Shown piece after piece: positions 46,290 through 53,972 of a stretch of 64,000 bases of DNA. Location: positions 1-64,000 of the forward strand of contig JAICXF010000002.1 of assembly GCA_025981625.1 (NCBI GenBank), read 5' to 3'. This stretch comes from Sphingomonas sp. (GTDB lineage: Bacteria; Pseudomonadota; Alphaproteobacteria; Sphingomonadales; Sphingomonadaceae). The position numbers and the translations under genes are program-made. The notes below the pieces were generated by a model. That model was given only the letters and a program-made list of their open reading frames with translations, had not been told where the DNA came from and ran no database searches. Position 1 is the stretch's first letter, and the number at the start of each line of letters is the position of its first letter.

Positions 46290-48080
46290 ATGTCAATAAG
46301 AAGGCTGCCTCCGGAGCTCATCAATCGCATCGCCGCGGGCGAGGTGGTGGAGCGCCCCGCAAGCGCGCTCAAGGAACTTGTGGAAAACTCGCTCGATGCG
46401 AGTGCGAGCTCGGTTTCGGTGCGGCTTCATGCCGGCGGTCTCGAACTGATCGAAGTCGCCGACGACGGCTCCGGCATGAGCCCCGACGAGATGCGGCTGG
46501 CGCTCGAACGGCATGCCACCTCGAAACTGCCGGACGAGGGCATCGACCGGGTGACCAGCTTCGGCTTTCGGGGCGAGGCGCTGCCGTCGATCGCCAGCGT
46601 CTCGCGGCTGACGCTCGAAAGCCGCGTCCGAAGCGCCGACGGCTGGCGAATCGAGATCGACCATGGCGAACATGGCGAGGAGGGGCCGGCCGCGCTCCCG
46701 CCCGGCACCCGCATCCGGGTCGAGGGCCTCTTCGACAAGGTGCCCGCCCGGCGCAAGTTCCTGCGGACCCCGCGCGCCGAATATGCCGCCTGCCTGGATT
46801 CGGTGAAGCGCCTGGCCATGGCGCGGAGCGACGTCGGGTTCACGCTCGATCACGATGGCCGGCGGATCCTGACGCTTCAACCGACCGATGCTCCGACGCG
46901 CGTGGCCGAGCTGCTCAGCCACGAGCTCGACATGCACGGCGTGGGCATCGACTGCACCCGCGAGGGGCTGAGGCTCACCGGCGTGATCAGCCTGCCGACC
47001 TTCAATCGCGGCGTCGCCGACCAGCAATATCTGTTCGTGAACTCGCGGCCGGTGAAGGACCGGGTCTTGGTGGGCGCTCTGCGTGCCGCCTATCGCGACC
47101 TCATCGCCCGCGACCGCCATCCGATCGCCGCCCTGTTCCTCGACGTCCCGCTGGACGAGGTCGACGTCAACGTTCACCCGGCCAAGACCGAGGTCCGATT
47201 CCGCGACTCCGCGGCGGTGCGCGGGCTGATCATCGGCGGTCTTCGTCGCGCGCTCGACGACGAGAGCCAGCGCAGCGCCGCTCGGACCCAGGCGGCGGCG
47301 CCAGTCATGTGGACCACGAGCTCCTCCTACGACCAAAGCCTCAATCGTCATCCCCGCGAAAGCGGGGACCTAGCCAAACAAGGAAACTGGGCTCCCGCTT
47401 CCGCGGGAGTGACGAATTTCCGTGAGCAGCAGCGCGCCTTCGAACCGATCACCTTCGCCCCCGCAGCACGGGCTGAGCCAGCAGTGGAAGCGGTTCCAAG
47501 CTATCCGCTCGGCGTAGCGCGGGGACAGGTGGCGGCAACCTACATCGTCGCCGAGGCCGAGGACGGGCTGGTGATCGTCGACCAGCACGCGGCGCACGAG
47601 CGGCTCGTGCTCGAACGGATGCGCACGGCCAGGGAGGGCGGGGCCGTCGCTCGCCAGGCCCTGCTCATTCCGGAAGTGGTGGAGCTCGACGAACCGGACT
47701 GCGACCGTCTCGAAGGAGCGGCGGGTGAACTTGCGGGCATGGGACTCGAGGTGGAGCGGTTCGGCCCGACCTCGATGCTCGTCCGAGCCGTTCCCGCGGC
47801 GCTCGGCAAGCCCGATCCCGCGGCGCTTCTCGCCGATCTCGCCGCGGAGATCAGCGAACTTGGCGGCCCGCTCAGCCTTCGCGACAAGCTCGACCACGTC
47901 GCCGCGACCATCGCCTGCCACGGGTCGGTTCGGGCCGGGCGCATCCTTTCGGTCGCGGAAATGAATGCCCTCCTGCGCGAAATGGAAGTCACGCCGCGCT
48001 CAGGTCAATGCAACCACGGCCGCCCCACCTGGGTAAAGCTCGGCCACGGCGAGATTGAGAAGCTGTTCGGCCGTAAGTGA
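46290..48080 (+). CDS. mutL: DNA mismatch repair protein MutL (endonuclease type) with inserted repeat peptide
   Basis: A 596-residue MutL. The N-terminal GHKL ATPase has ELVENSLDASAS, DDGSGMSPDE and TSFGFRGEALPS. The C-terminal domain carries the endonuclease motif DQHA(x)2E(x)4E as DQHAAHERLVLE, plus ACHGSVRAG and CNHGRPTW, so it should nick DNA itself, as expected where MutH is absent. The linker contains about 25 residues encoded by a palindromic repeat (see repeat at 47347-47413): RHPRESGDL ... WAPASAGVTN, near residues 352-376. The insertion keeps the frame and lies in the non-conserved linker, so function is probably intact. It is divergent from mreB. Confidence 0.96.
   Translation: MSIRRLPPELINRIAAGEVVERPASALKELVENSLDASASSVSVRLHAGGLELIEVADDGSGMSPDEMRLALERHATSKLPDEGIDRVTSFGFRGEALPSIASVSRLTLESRVRSADGWRIEIDHGEHGEEGPAALPPGTRIRVEGLFDKVPARRKFLRTPRAEYAACLDSVKRLAMARSDVGFTLDHDGRRILTLQPTDAPTRVAELLSHELDMHGVGIDCTREGLRLTGVISLPTFNRGVADQQYLFVNSRPVKDRVLVGALRAAYRDLIARDRHPIAALFLDVPLDEVDVNVHPAKTEVRFRDSAAVRGLIIGGLRRALDDESQRSAARTQAAAPVMWTTSSSYDQSLNRHPRESGDLAKQGNWAPASAGVTNFREQQRAFEPITFAPAARAEPAVEAVPSYPLGVARGQVAATYIVAEAEDGLVIVDQHAAHERLVLERMRTAREGGAVARQALLIPEVVELDEPDCDRLEGAAGELAGMGLEVERFGPTSMLVRAVPAALGKPDPAALLADLAAEISELGGPLSLRDKLDHVAATIACHGSVRAGRILSVAEMNALLREMEVTPRSGQCNHGRPTWVKLGHGEIEKLFGRK
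47347..47413. repeat. REP-like double-hairpin element inside mutL
   Basis: The 67-bp element is bounded by GTCA (47347-47350) and TGAC (47410-47413). It holds two perfect hairpins: CCCCGC-GAAA-GCGGGG near 47352-47367 and CTCCCGC-TTCC-GCGGGAG near 47393-47409. The ends match the class of dispersed GTCATCCCCGCGAAAGCGGGGACC repeats of sphingomonads and other proteobacteria. It is translated as part of MutL. Confidence 0.85.
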
Positions 48081-48176
48081 GCGGTCAAAAGCGACAGCGA
48101 TAATGGCTGCTTCCGACCGTCAACTGGTCACGTAACTACCTATTGCGCACGTCCAATGCAGCTCTAATCAGATTGC

Positions 48177-48641
48177 ATGATTCCGCTCTCGCTTCTGTTG
48201 CTTGCTGGAGCTTCCGTTCAAGCAGACCATCCAAAGAGCTTTCTTGTCTCGGTTGGCAGCATCCCGGTGCCGCGCGACGAAATGATCGAGAGCTTCGCCT
48301 TTTCGACGTGGGGCGTCACGTTCAAGGCGGTTTGTCACATCCCTTCAGGTTGGACGATCAAGGCGGGTGGCAGCCTGACGCCAGAAGGAACCTTCGAAGG
48401 TCAAGGCAGTCTTGGCGTTTCGATGCCGCGCTCGGCGAGCCCGAAGGAGTTTCGTTCGCTCGTTCTCGTTGAACTTTATGCGCCCGTGCAGCGCAGGGAC
48501 ATTCGCTTCCCCAAGAACAGTGGTGAAGTGCCCGCGACATTCAAGGGGTTCGCGACGGTGACCGACGGCGACTCCGAAAGGAAAATCGCGCTCTCATATC
48601 GGAATGTCAGGCTCGTTTCGGCGCGAAGCTGTCCTCCCTGA
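48177..48641 (+). CDS. Exported protein of unknown function
   Basis: A 154-residue protein with a short signal peptide (MIPLSLLLLAGASVQA). The mature part has alternating hydrophobic residues suggesting a beta sandwich and two Cys residues (FKAVCHIP and the C-terminal SARSCPP) that could form a disulfide. I do not recognise a family. No ribosome-binding site is obvious. It lies between mutL and the crcB riboswitch, in the same direction as both. Confidence 0.6.
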   Translation: MIPLSLLLLAGASVQADHPKSFLVSVGSIPVPRDEMIESFAFSTWGVTFKAVCHIPSGWTIKAGGSLTPEGTFEGQGSLGVSMPRSASPKEFRSLVLVELYAPVQRRDIRFPKNSGEVPATFKGFATVTDGDSERKIALSYRNVRLVSARSCPP

Positions 48642-48743
48642 ATGCTGTTCGCACACCGTTACGTGACCGGGACAGCACCCAAAGCAGACATTGCAATAGC
48701 TGCTTTTCCGCATTTCCCGGCCGCGCACCCACTGCTATGCGAA

Positions 48744-48814
48744 CCTCAGGGAATGGGGTCTCCCCAGAGTCAAAGCGACTCTCAACCGCCGACCGGCTGA
48801 TGGCTCCTACTTGT
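48744..48814 (+). promoter_or_regulatory. Fluoride riboswitch (crcB motif)
   Basis: The leader of crcB contains the fluoride-aptamer landmarks in order. A GGGA/TCCC stem encloses the loop AATGGGGTC. A linker hairpin AGAGTC/GACTCT follows, then AACCGCC and GGCTGATGGCTCCTACTTG. Loop bases GGGGTC (48755-48760) can pair with GGCTCC (48802-48807), using G-U wobbles, to form the pseudoknot. CTCCTAC (48804-48810) can instead pair with GTAGGAG (48830-48836), which contains the crcB Shine-Dalgarno. Fluoride binding would therefore free the Shine-Dalgarno and turn crcB on. No T-tract follows, so control is probably translational. Confidence 0.92.
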
Positions 48815-48840
48815 CGCAGGCGTGCTGCAGTAGGAGGGCC

Positions 48841-49224
48841 ATGCTTTATCTGATCGTCTTCATCGGCGCCGGCGTCGGCGGAGCGCTTCGTCACGGGGTC
48901 AACATCGCCTCGACGCGGTTGCTTGGGCTGGGCTTTCCATACGGCACGTTCATCGTGAACGTGGTGGGTTCGTTCTTCATGGGCCTGTTCGCCGGCTATT
49001 TCGCTTTCCGTCCCGGCGTTGGGCAGCATGTCCGGCTGTTCCTGACGACCGGCGTCCTCGGCGGCTTCACCACCTTCTCGACCTTTTCGCTCGACGCGGC
49101 GCTGCTGATCGAGCGGCACGCCTGGGGACTCGCCCTCGGCTACGCGGTCGGATCGCTCGCCGCCGGGATTTCGGCATTGTTTCTGGGGCTCGCCCTGTTT
49201 AGGGGCGGCGGCCACTTGCCCTAA
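48841..49224 (+). CDS. crcB: Fluoride ion channel CrcB/FluC
   Basis: A 127-residue four-helix membrane protein that exports fluoride as a dual-topology dimer. Motifs: GAGVGGALRHG, NVVGSFFMGLFAG and GFTTFSTFSLDA. The ATG at 48841 follows GTAGGAGG, which is part of the riboswitch switching stem. An upstream in-frame ATG at 48811 lies inside the aptamer and is not used. The inorganic pyrophosphatase gene starts 11 bp later, so the two may share the fluoride-controlled transcript; pyrophosphatase is itself a classic fluoride target. Confidence 0.95.
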   Translation: MLYLIVFIGAGVGGALRHGVNIASTRLLGLGFPYGTFIVNVVGSFFMGLFAGYFAFRPGVGQHVRLFLTTGVLGGFTTFSTFSLDAALLIERHAWGLALGYAVGSLAAGISALFLGLALFRGGGHLP

Positions 49225-49235
49225 GGCTCAAGCAC

Positions 49236-49784
49236 ATGAACATCGATCTTCTGCCCACCGGCGATAATCCGCCGGAAAACATCAACGTGGTCATCGAAGT
49301 CCCTGTCGGGGGCGAGCCGGTGAAGTATGAGTTCGACAAGAAGTCGGGCGCTCTGTTCGTCGACCGGATCCTCCACACGCCGATGCGCTATCCGGCCAAT
49401 TACGGCTTCGTTCCGCACACCCTGTCGCCCGACGGCGATCCGCTCGACGCACTGGTGATCGCGCGATCGCCGTTTGTCCCCGGCTGCGTGGTTCGTGCGC
49501 GGCCCATCGGCGTGCTCAATCTCGAGGACGAGCATGGCGGCGACGAGAAACTGATCTGCGTTCCGGTCGACTCGACCTTTCCTTATTATTCGGACGTCGG
49601 CGAGCGGCACGACCTGCCGTCGATCGTGCTTCAGCAGATTGAGCATTTCTTCACCCATTATAAGGATCTCGAGGCCGAGAAATGGGTGCGGGTGGGCCAT
49701 TGGGGCGATGCGGCCGAAGCCCGGCGGATTGTCACCGAAGCGATCGACCGCGCCAGGGAAAAGCTCGCCGCCAGCGCCGCTTAA
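49236..49784 (+). CDS. ppa: Inorganic pyrophosphatase (family I)
   Basis: A 182-residue soluble enzyme that hydrolyses pyrophosphate. The signature DGDPLDALV carries the metal-binding Asp triplet, and the upstream ILHTPMRYPANYGFVPHTL is typical. It lies 11 bp after crcB. Fluoride inhibits family I enzymes by binding the active-site metals, so the pairing with crcB behind one fluoride sensor is sensible, although this functional link is inferred. Confidence 0.96.
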   Translation: MNIDLLPTGDNPPENINVVIEVPVGGEPVKYEFDKKSGALFVDRILHTPMRYPANYGFVPHTLSPDGDPLDALVIARSPFVPGCVVRARPIGVLNLEDEHGGDEKLICVPVDSTFPYYSDVGERHDLPSIVLQQIEHFFTHYKDLEAEKWVRVGHWGDAAEARRIVTEAIDRAREKLAASAA

Positions 49785-49842
49785 CAGGCGACTTTGACAG
49801 GCAATACTGTTATAGCCGGCACCTTCAGGACGGAGGCGCGCC

Positions 49843-50016
49843 ATGGCTACGCAGGATCGAATCTATTTCGCCCGCCGTGCCGCCGAGGAGCAGGAGCGCG
49901 CCGCCGCTTGCACCAATCCCGAAGTTGCCGAGACTCATCGCAAGCTGCAGCGGGTCTATCTCGAGCGCGCCAGCGTCGGCGAGCGGCCGGGCACCGGATC
50001 CGAGACGATCGGCTGA
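49843..50016 (+). CDS. Small charged protein of unknown function
   Basis: A 57-residue protein, predicted helical, rich in Ala, Glu and Arg (DRIYFARRAAEEQERAA; RKLQRVYLERA). The ATG at 49843 has a good CGGAGG site 8 bases earlier, and the frame is free of stops and has the local codon bias. Its TGA abuts the convergent ilvC stop (TGATCA). It resembles short conserved sphingomonad proteins I have seen without a name. Confidence 0.65.
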   Translation: MATQDRIYFARRAAEEQERAAACTNPEVAETHRKLQRVYLERASVGERPGTGSETIG

Positions 50017-50991
50017 TCAGCCTTCGGTGTCGCTGAGCCGGCGATAGGTCTGTTCGATCGCGCTTTGACGATTGGCGCGCCGTGCCTCGTCAAGCCGCGG
50101 ATAGCCTTCGGCCTCTTCCCGGCGAAGTTCATCGGCGAAGCGGCCGGCCCGCACTTCGGCGAGGACCTCGGCCATTCGGACGCGGACTCTGTCGTCGATG
50201 ATTCGCTTGCCCCCGAGCAGCGCGCCAAGTTCGGCCGTGTTCGAAATCACCTCGCGCATTCCAGCGATGCCGCGCGCCTCGATCAGCTCGGCGAGCAGCT
50301 TCAGCTCGCCGACGCATTCGAGATAGGCAAGCTCCGGCGAAACGCCGCCGTCGACCAGCGTTTCGAAGCCGGCGATGAGCAGTTCCGGCACCGCTCCCCA
50401 GACCACCGCCTGCTCGTTGAACAGGTCCGCCTCGGCCTCTTCGGCGAAGCTGGTGGCGATCAGCCCGGCGCGGCCGCAGCCGATCGCCCGGCCATAGGCG
50501 AGGGCGAGGTCGCGAGCCCGGCCGGTCGCGTCCTGGCCGACGGCCCACGCGGCGAGCATTCCCTTGCCTTGCATGTAGAGCGAGCGAAGCGCGGTGCCGG
50601 GCCCCTTGGGGGCGACGAGGAACACGTCGAGATCGCGGCGCGGCTCGATCAAGCCGAACCGAACCGAAAGTCCGTGGCTGAAGCCGAGCGCGGCGCCTTC
50701 GTGCAGGTGTGGCTCGATTTCGCGATAAAGGTCTGCGTGCGTCTCGTCCGGCGACAGCATCATGACGAGGTCCGCCGATTGCACCGCCTGGTCGAGAAGG
50801 CCGACGGCCAGATCCGCCGCCTCGGCTTCCATCGCGCTGCCGGACCCGCCGCGCAGGCCGACGACCACGTCGATGCCGCTGTCCTTGAGGTTCAGCGCCT
50901 GGGCGCGGCCCTGGTTGCCGTAGCCGAGGATCGCCACGCGCTTGCCGGCGAGCGCGTCGGGATCGATGTCCGGGTCGCGGAGGAATTTCAT
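50017..50991 (-). CDS. ilvC: Ketol-acid reductoisomerase, diverged
   Basis: A 324-residue class I KARI that converts acetolactate to dihydroxyisovalerate in branched-chain amino-acid synthesis. The Rossmann motif is ILGYGNQGRAQALNL. Catalytic and Mg-binding positions are intact: His in FSHGLSVRFG, Lys in APKGPG, Asp and Glu in EADLFNEQ, paired Glu in LECVGELKLL, and ISNTAELG. Outside these it differs more from typical IlvC than neighbouring housekeeping genes do. ilvB and ilvH are not nearby, so it may be a second copy. It follows miaA by 79 bp, with a palindromic repeat between. Confidence 0.87.
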   Translation of the reverse strand: MKFLRDPDIDPDALAGKRVAILGYGNQGRAQALNLKDSGIDVVVGLRGGSGSAMEAEAADLAVGLLDQAVQSADLVMMLSPDETHADLYREIEPHLHEGAALGFSHGLSVRFGLIEPRRDLDVFLVAPKGPGTALRSLYMQGKGMLAAWAVGQDATGRARDLALAYGRAIGCGRAGLIATSFAEEAEADLFNEQAVVWGAVPELLIAGFETLVDGGVSPELAYLECVGELKLLAELIEARGIAGMREVISNTAELGALLGGKRIIDDRVRVRMAEVLAEVRAGRFADELRREEAEGYPRLDEARRANRQSAIEQTYRRLSDTEG

Positions 50992-50996
50992 ATGTC

Positions 50997-51083
50997 CGTT
51001 CGCCCTGAGCTTGTCGAAGGGCTCTCCTTCTTCTCTGCCGCTTTGGAGAAAGGGCAGGGCTTCGACAAGCTCAGCCCGAACGG
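50997..51083. repeat. Large inverted repeat between miaA and ilvC
   Basis: The left arm (from 50997, GTTCGCCCTGAGCTTGTCGA) and right arm (to 51083, containing TTCGACAAGCTCAGCCCGAA) are inverted copies with a few mismatches, flanking about 35 bp. This family is common between sphingomonad genes. The right arm carries the miaA stop codon (51071-51073). Confidence 0.8.
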
Positions 51084-52006
51084 TTCGCGGAGAACAACGC
51101 CAGCGCTTCGTCCAGATTATCGAGATCGAGCGACTCCCGGAACCGCGGCCACTCGGCGGGAGGCTGGTGCGCGAACCAGGTGTACTGGCGCTTGGCGTAG
51201 TGGCGGGTGGCCTGCTGACCGGCCGCGATCGCTTCGTCGAGCGAACATTGTCCGAGCAGGTAGGCTGAGATTTCGCGCACTCCGATGGCGCGCATCACCG
51301 GCAGGTTTTGATTGAGCTTTCGCGCCAGCAGCGCTTCGACTTCGCTGACGGCGCCTTCGTCGATCATCCGGGCAAATCGCTCGTTGCAGCGCGCGTAGAG
51401 CCATTTGCGCGGCGGCAGGAGAACCAATGGCCGCAGCTCGACGACATCGGCAATGCCTCCCTCGCGGTCCTTCTGCCATTCGGCGAGGGTTCGGCCAGTC
51501 GACAGGATGACCTCGAGCGCTCGATTGATGCGTGCAGCGTCGGCCGGCTTGAGCCGCGCCGCCGCGTCGGGATCGAGAGCTTCGAGTTGCGCGCGATTGC
51601 CGTCCAGCGGCGCTTCTCGAACGCGGGCCCGCACCTCCGGGTCGATCGCGGGGACGGGCGCGATTCCGTCGAGCAGCGTGCGCAGATAGAGGCCCGTGCC
51701 GCCGACGAGGATCGGCGTTCGCGCCGCTGCGTGCAGCTTGCCGATCTCGGCACGCGCGAGCGCGGCCCACTCGGCGGCGGAGCAGGGGAGGGCGCCGTCC
51801 TGGACGCCGTAGAGGCGATGCTCGGCGGGCGCCCGTTCCTCCTGCGTCGGAGCCGCGCTTAAAATGCGCAGGTCCCGATAGACTTGTGCGCTGTCGGCGT
51901 TGACGATCACTCCATCTGTTTGTTGAGCGAGCGCGAGTGCCAGCGCCGACTTGCCGCTGGCGGTCGGACCGGCAATGACGACGACAGGAGGTTTGGGTTT
52001 CACCAT
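51071..52006 (-). CDS. miaA: tRNA dimethylallyltransferase MiaA
   Basis: A 311-residue enzyme that adds a dimethylallyl group to A37 of tRNAs reading UNN codons. Walker A is AGPTASGKSALA, followed by VNADSAQVYRDL and VGGTGLYLRTLL. The AIGVREI and YAKRQYTWF motifs of the tRNA-binding part are present. The start at 52006 is an ATG; the overlapping serB start lies on the other strand (CATG). The last codons and stop come from a palindromic repeat. Confidence 0.95.
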   Translation of the reverse strand: MVKPKPPVVVIAGPTASGKSALALALAQQTDGVIVNADSAQVYRDLRILSAAPTQEERAPAEHRLYGVQDGALPCSAAEWAALARAEIGKLHAAARTPILVGGTGLYLRTLLDGIAPVPAIDPEVRARVREAPLDGNRAQLEALDPDAAARLKPADAARINRALEVILSTGRTLAEWQKDREGGIADVVELRPLVLLPPRKWLYARCNERFARMIDEGAVSEVEALLARKLNQNLPVMRAIGVREISAYLLGQCSLDEAIAAGQQATRHYAKRQYTWFAHQPPAEWPRFRESLDLDNLDEALALFSANRSG

Positions 52007-52883
52007 GGCAATCGCGACGCTGATAGCAGCGGGACGGCTCGATGACAGGTTGATCGATCGCGCGCTCGGATTGCTTCGGGAACTCGATCCCGCTGCCGCG
52101 TTCAAATGCTGGATCGACGAGGGCGACGCCGCCGACCTGCGCTTTTCCGGCAGCGGCAAGGATGCGCGCTGGGCGCTCGATGCCATGGAAGGCGTGGATA
52201 TCGCCGTTCAGCCGGACGAGCCGCGGTGGAAGAAGCTTCTGGTGTCCGACATGGATTCGACCATCATCGGCCAGGAGTGCATCGATGAGCTGGCCGATTT
52301 CGCGGGCCTCAAGGAGAAGGTCGCGCGGATCACCGAGCGGGCGATGCAGGGCGAGCTCGATTTCCCGTCCGCACTCCGCGAGCGCGTCCGCCTGCTGGCC
52401 GGGCTCGACCAGAAGGCACTCAGCCGCTGCCTCGACGAGCGGGTCGAGATTACCGCCGGCGCCGAGACGCTCGTGCAGACAATGCGGGCCGGCGGAGCGA
52501 GCTGCCTGCTGGTTTCAGGCGGCTTCCTGTCGTTCGCCAACCCGATCGCCGAAGCCGTGGGTTTCGACCGGGTCAAAGCAAATCGGCTCGTGTTCGCCGG
52601 CGACAAGCTGAGCGGCGAGGTCGGCGATCCCGTCGTCGACTCCGTGGCCAAGCGGGAGGCGCTGATCGAGGCGCGGGACGAGCTCGGGCTTTCCAATGCC
52701 GACATTCTCGCAGTCGGCGACGGGGCCAACGACAAGCTGATGATCGAGGAGGCTGGGCTCGGCGTGGCGTTCAAGGCCAAGCCGGCGCTCGCCAGGGCCG
52801 CCGACGCCGAGTTGCGTCATCACGGCCTCGACGCGCTGCTGTGGGTGCAGGGCGTCAGTCGGCGCGAGTGGTACCGCCCCTAA
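52005..52883 (+). CDS. serB: Phosphoserine phosphatase SerB
   Basis: A 292-residue HAD-family enzyme completing serine synthesis from phosphoserine. The catalytic motif I is SDMDSTIIGQEC, motif II is VSGGF, and motif III/IV is AVGDGANDKLM. The N-terminal about 80 residues form a small domain. AGGAGG lies 13 bases before the ATG at 52005, a long spacing; no better in-frame start has a site at the normal distance. It is divergent from miaA with overlapping start codons. Confidence 0.95.
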   Translation: MAIATLIAAGRLDDRLIDRALGLLRELDPAAAFKCWIDEGDAADLRFSGSGKDARWALDAMEGVDIAVQPDEPRWKKLLVSDMDSTIIGQECIDELADFAGLKEKVARITERAMQGELDFPSALRERVRLLAGLDQKALSRCLDERVEITAGAETLVQTMRAGGASCLLVSGGFLSFANPIAEAVGFDRVKANRLVFAGDKLSGEVGDPVVDSVAKREALIEARDELGLSNADILAVGDGANDKLMIEEAGLGVAFKAKPALARAADAELRHHGLDALLWVQGVSRREWYRP

Positions 52884-53834
52884 TCAGCCGGCGGGAACGG
52901 CGAAGCAGGCGGTCCCGACGGCCGCGCAAGCCGACGCAGCGGCCGCCTTGCTCGGGAATGGACCGACCTGCAGCCGGGTCACCGCACCGGCCGAGACATA
53001 GAATGGGGATCGTCCTTCGAGAGCGGCCTTGCCCGACACATGGCGATAAAGTGCTTCGGCGGCGCCACGCTGCGCGAACGCGCCGAGCTGGATCCGCCAA
53101 TGACCAGTCACTGGAACGGCGGTAACCTGCTTCTTCGGTTGCGGCTTAACGACCTGCGGCCTCGGTATCGCAATCTTGCCGGGTGCGGATGCAGACTGGT
53201 CTATCCGCGCCGTCTGCTGCGGCTTCTCGACCTTTCTGACCTCCGTCATGGTGGACTTGGGCATGGCCGGTGCCGACTTCGGGATGGCACGGGCAAGGGT
53301 CATCGCACGCTGACGGGCGGCGGCCGGCATCATCTCATCGAGCTGGCCGAGCGTGTCCTGCGCAGGAGCAAGGCCCTGGCTCGCGGCGCGACTGACGTAG
53401 GCGTAGCCAAGCAGGCGGTCCTGGGTGACCCCGTCGCCGTTATAGAGCGCGGTGCCGTAGACGAGCTGGGCGCGGGGATCGTTCTGGTCGGCCGCCTGGC
53501 GCAGCCATTTGACGCCCTCGGCTTTCTCCCCGTTCTGGAACAGCAGCAGCCCGAGCGTCGTCTGGGCGTCGACGTGCCCCTTGGCTGCGGCGCGCTCGAA
53601 CCAGCTCTTGGCGGTGGACAGGTCGAGCGGCACGCCGCGCCCGAGGCGATAGGCCTGGCCAAGATTGAACTGCGCATCGGCATCCCCCCGCAGCGCGAGC
53701 GGGCGCCAGATCGCGACGGCTGACGAATAATCCGCCCGCTGCCAGGCATCGATGCCTGCCTTCACCGACTGCGCGGAAACCGGCACCGCGACGAGCGCGG
53801 CCAGGGCGAGAGCAACTAAGCGTTTGGGAATCAT
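52884..53834 (-). CDS. Exported Sel1-repeat and SPOR-domain protein
   Basis: A 316-residue protein with a signal peptide (MIPKRLVALALAALVAVPVSAQ). Three Sel1/TPR-like repeats follow (about residues 40-165, e.g. ADAQFNLGQAYRLGRGV and DAQTTLGLLLFQNG), then a Lys/Pro-rich linker and a C-terminal SPOR domain (HWRIQLGAFAQRGAAEAL to the end). SPOR domains bind glycan strands lacking stem peptides at division sites. It is divergent from the ParA gene by 138 bp, and its stop abuts the serB stop. A role in septal peptidoglycan or in recruiting partners is inferred. Confidence 0.87.
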   Translation of the reverse strand: MIPKRLVALALAALVAVPVSAQSVKAGIDAWQRADYSSAVAIWRPLALRGDADAQFNLGQAYRLGRGVPLDLSTAKSWFERAAAKGHVDAQTTLGLLLFQNGEKAEGVKWLRQAADQNDPRAQLVYGTALYNGDGVTQDRLLGYAYVSRAASQGLAPAQDTLGQLDEMMPAAARQRAMTLARAIPKSAPAMPKSTMTEVRKVEKPQQTARIDQSASAPGKIAIPRPQVVKPQPKKQVTAVPVTGHWRIQLGAFAQRGAAEALYRHVSGKAALEGRSPFYVSAGAVTRLQVGPFPSKAAAASACAAVGTACFAVPAG

Positions 53835-53972
53835 GCGTTAAAAATACCCCCCAAGCTCATTAGCCGACGAAGGGTAAACCGCAAACAGTGTCGTGGCGAC
53901 GTTAACCAGATTTTAGAGCCTCAGGTGTCACTCCCCTCATGGAACTGTGGTCAATTCACCGAGGGGAAAAGC

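Noticed and set aside
49794..49816. TTGACA followed by TATAGC before the 57-residue gene, looking like a sigma-70 promoter
   Set aside because: The spacing is only 11 bases, outside the working range of about 15-19.
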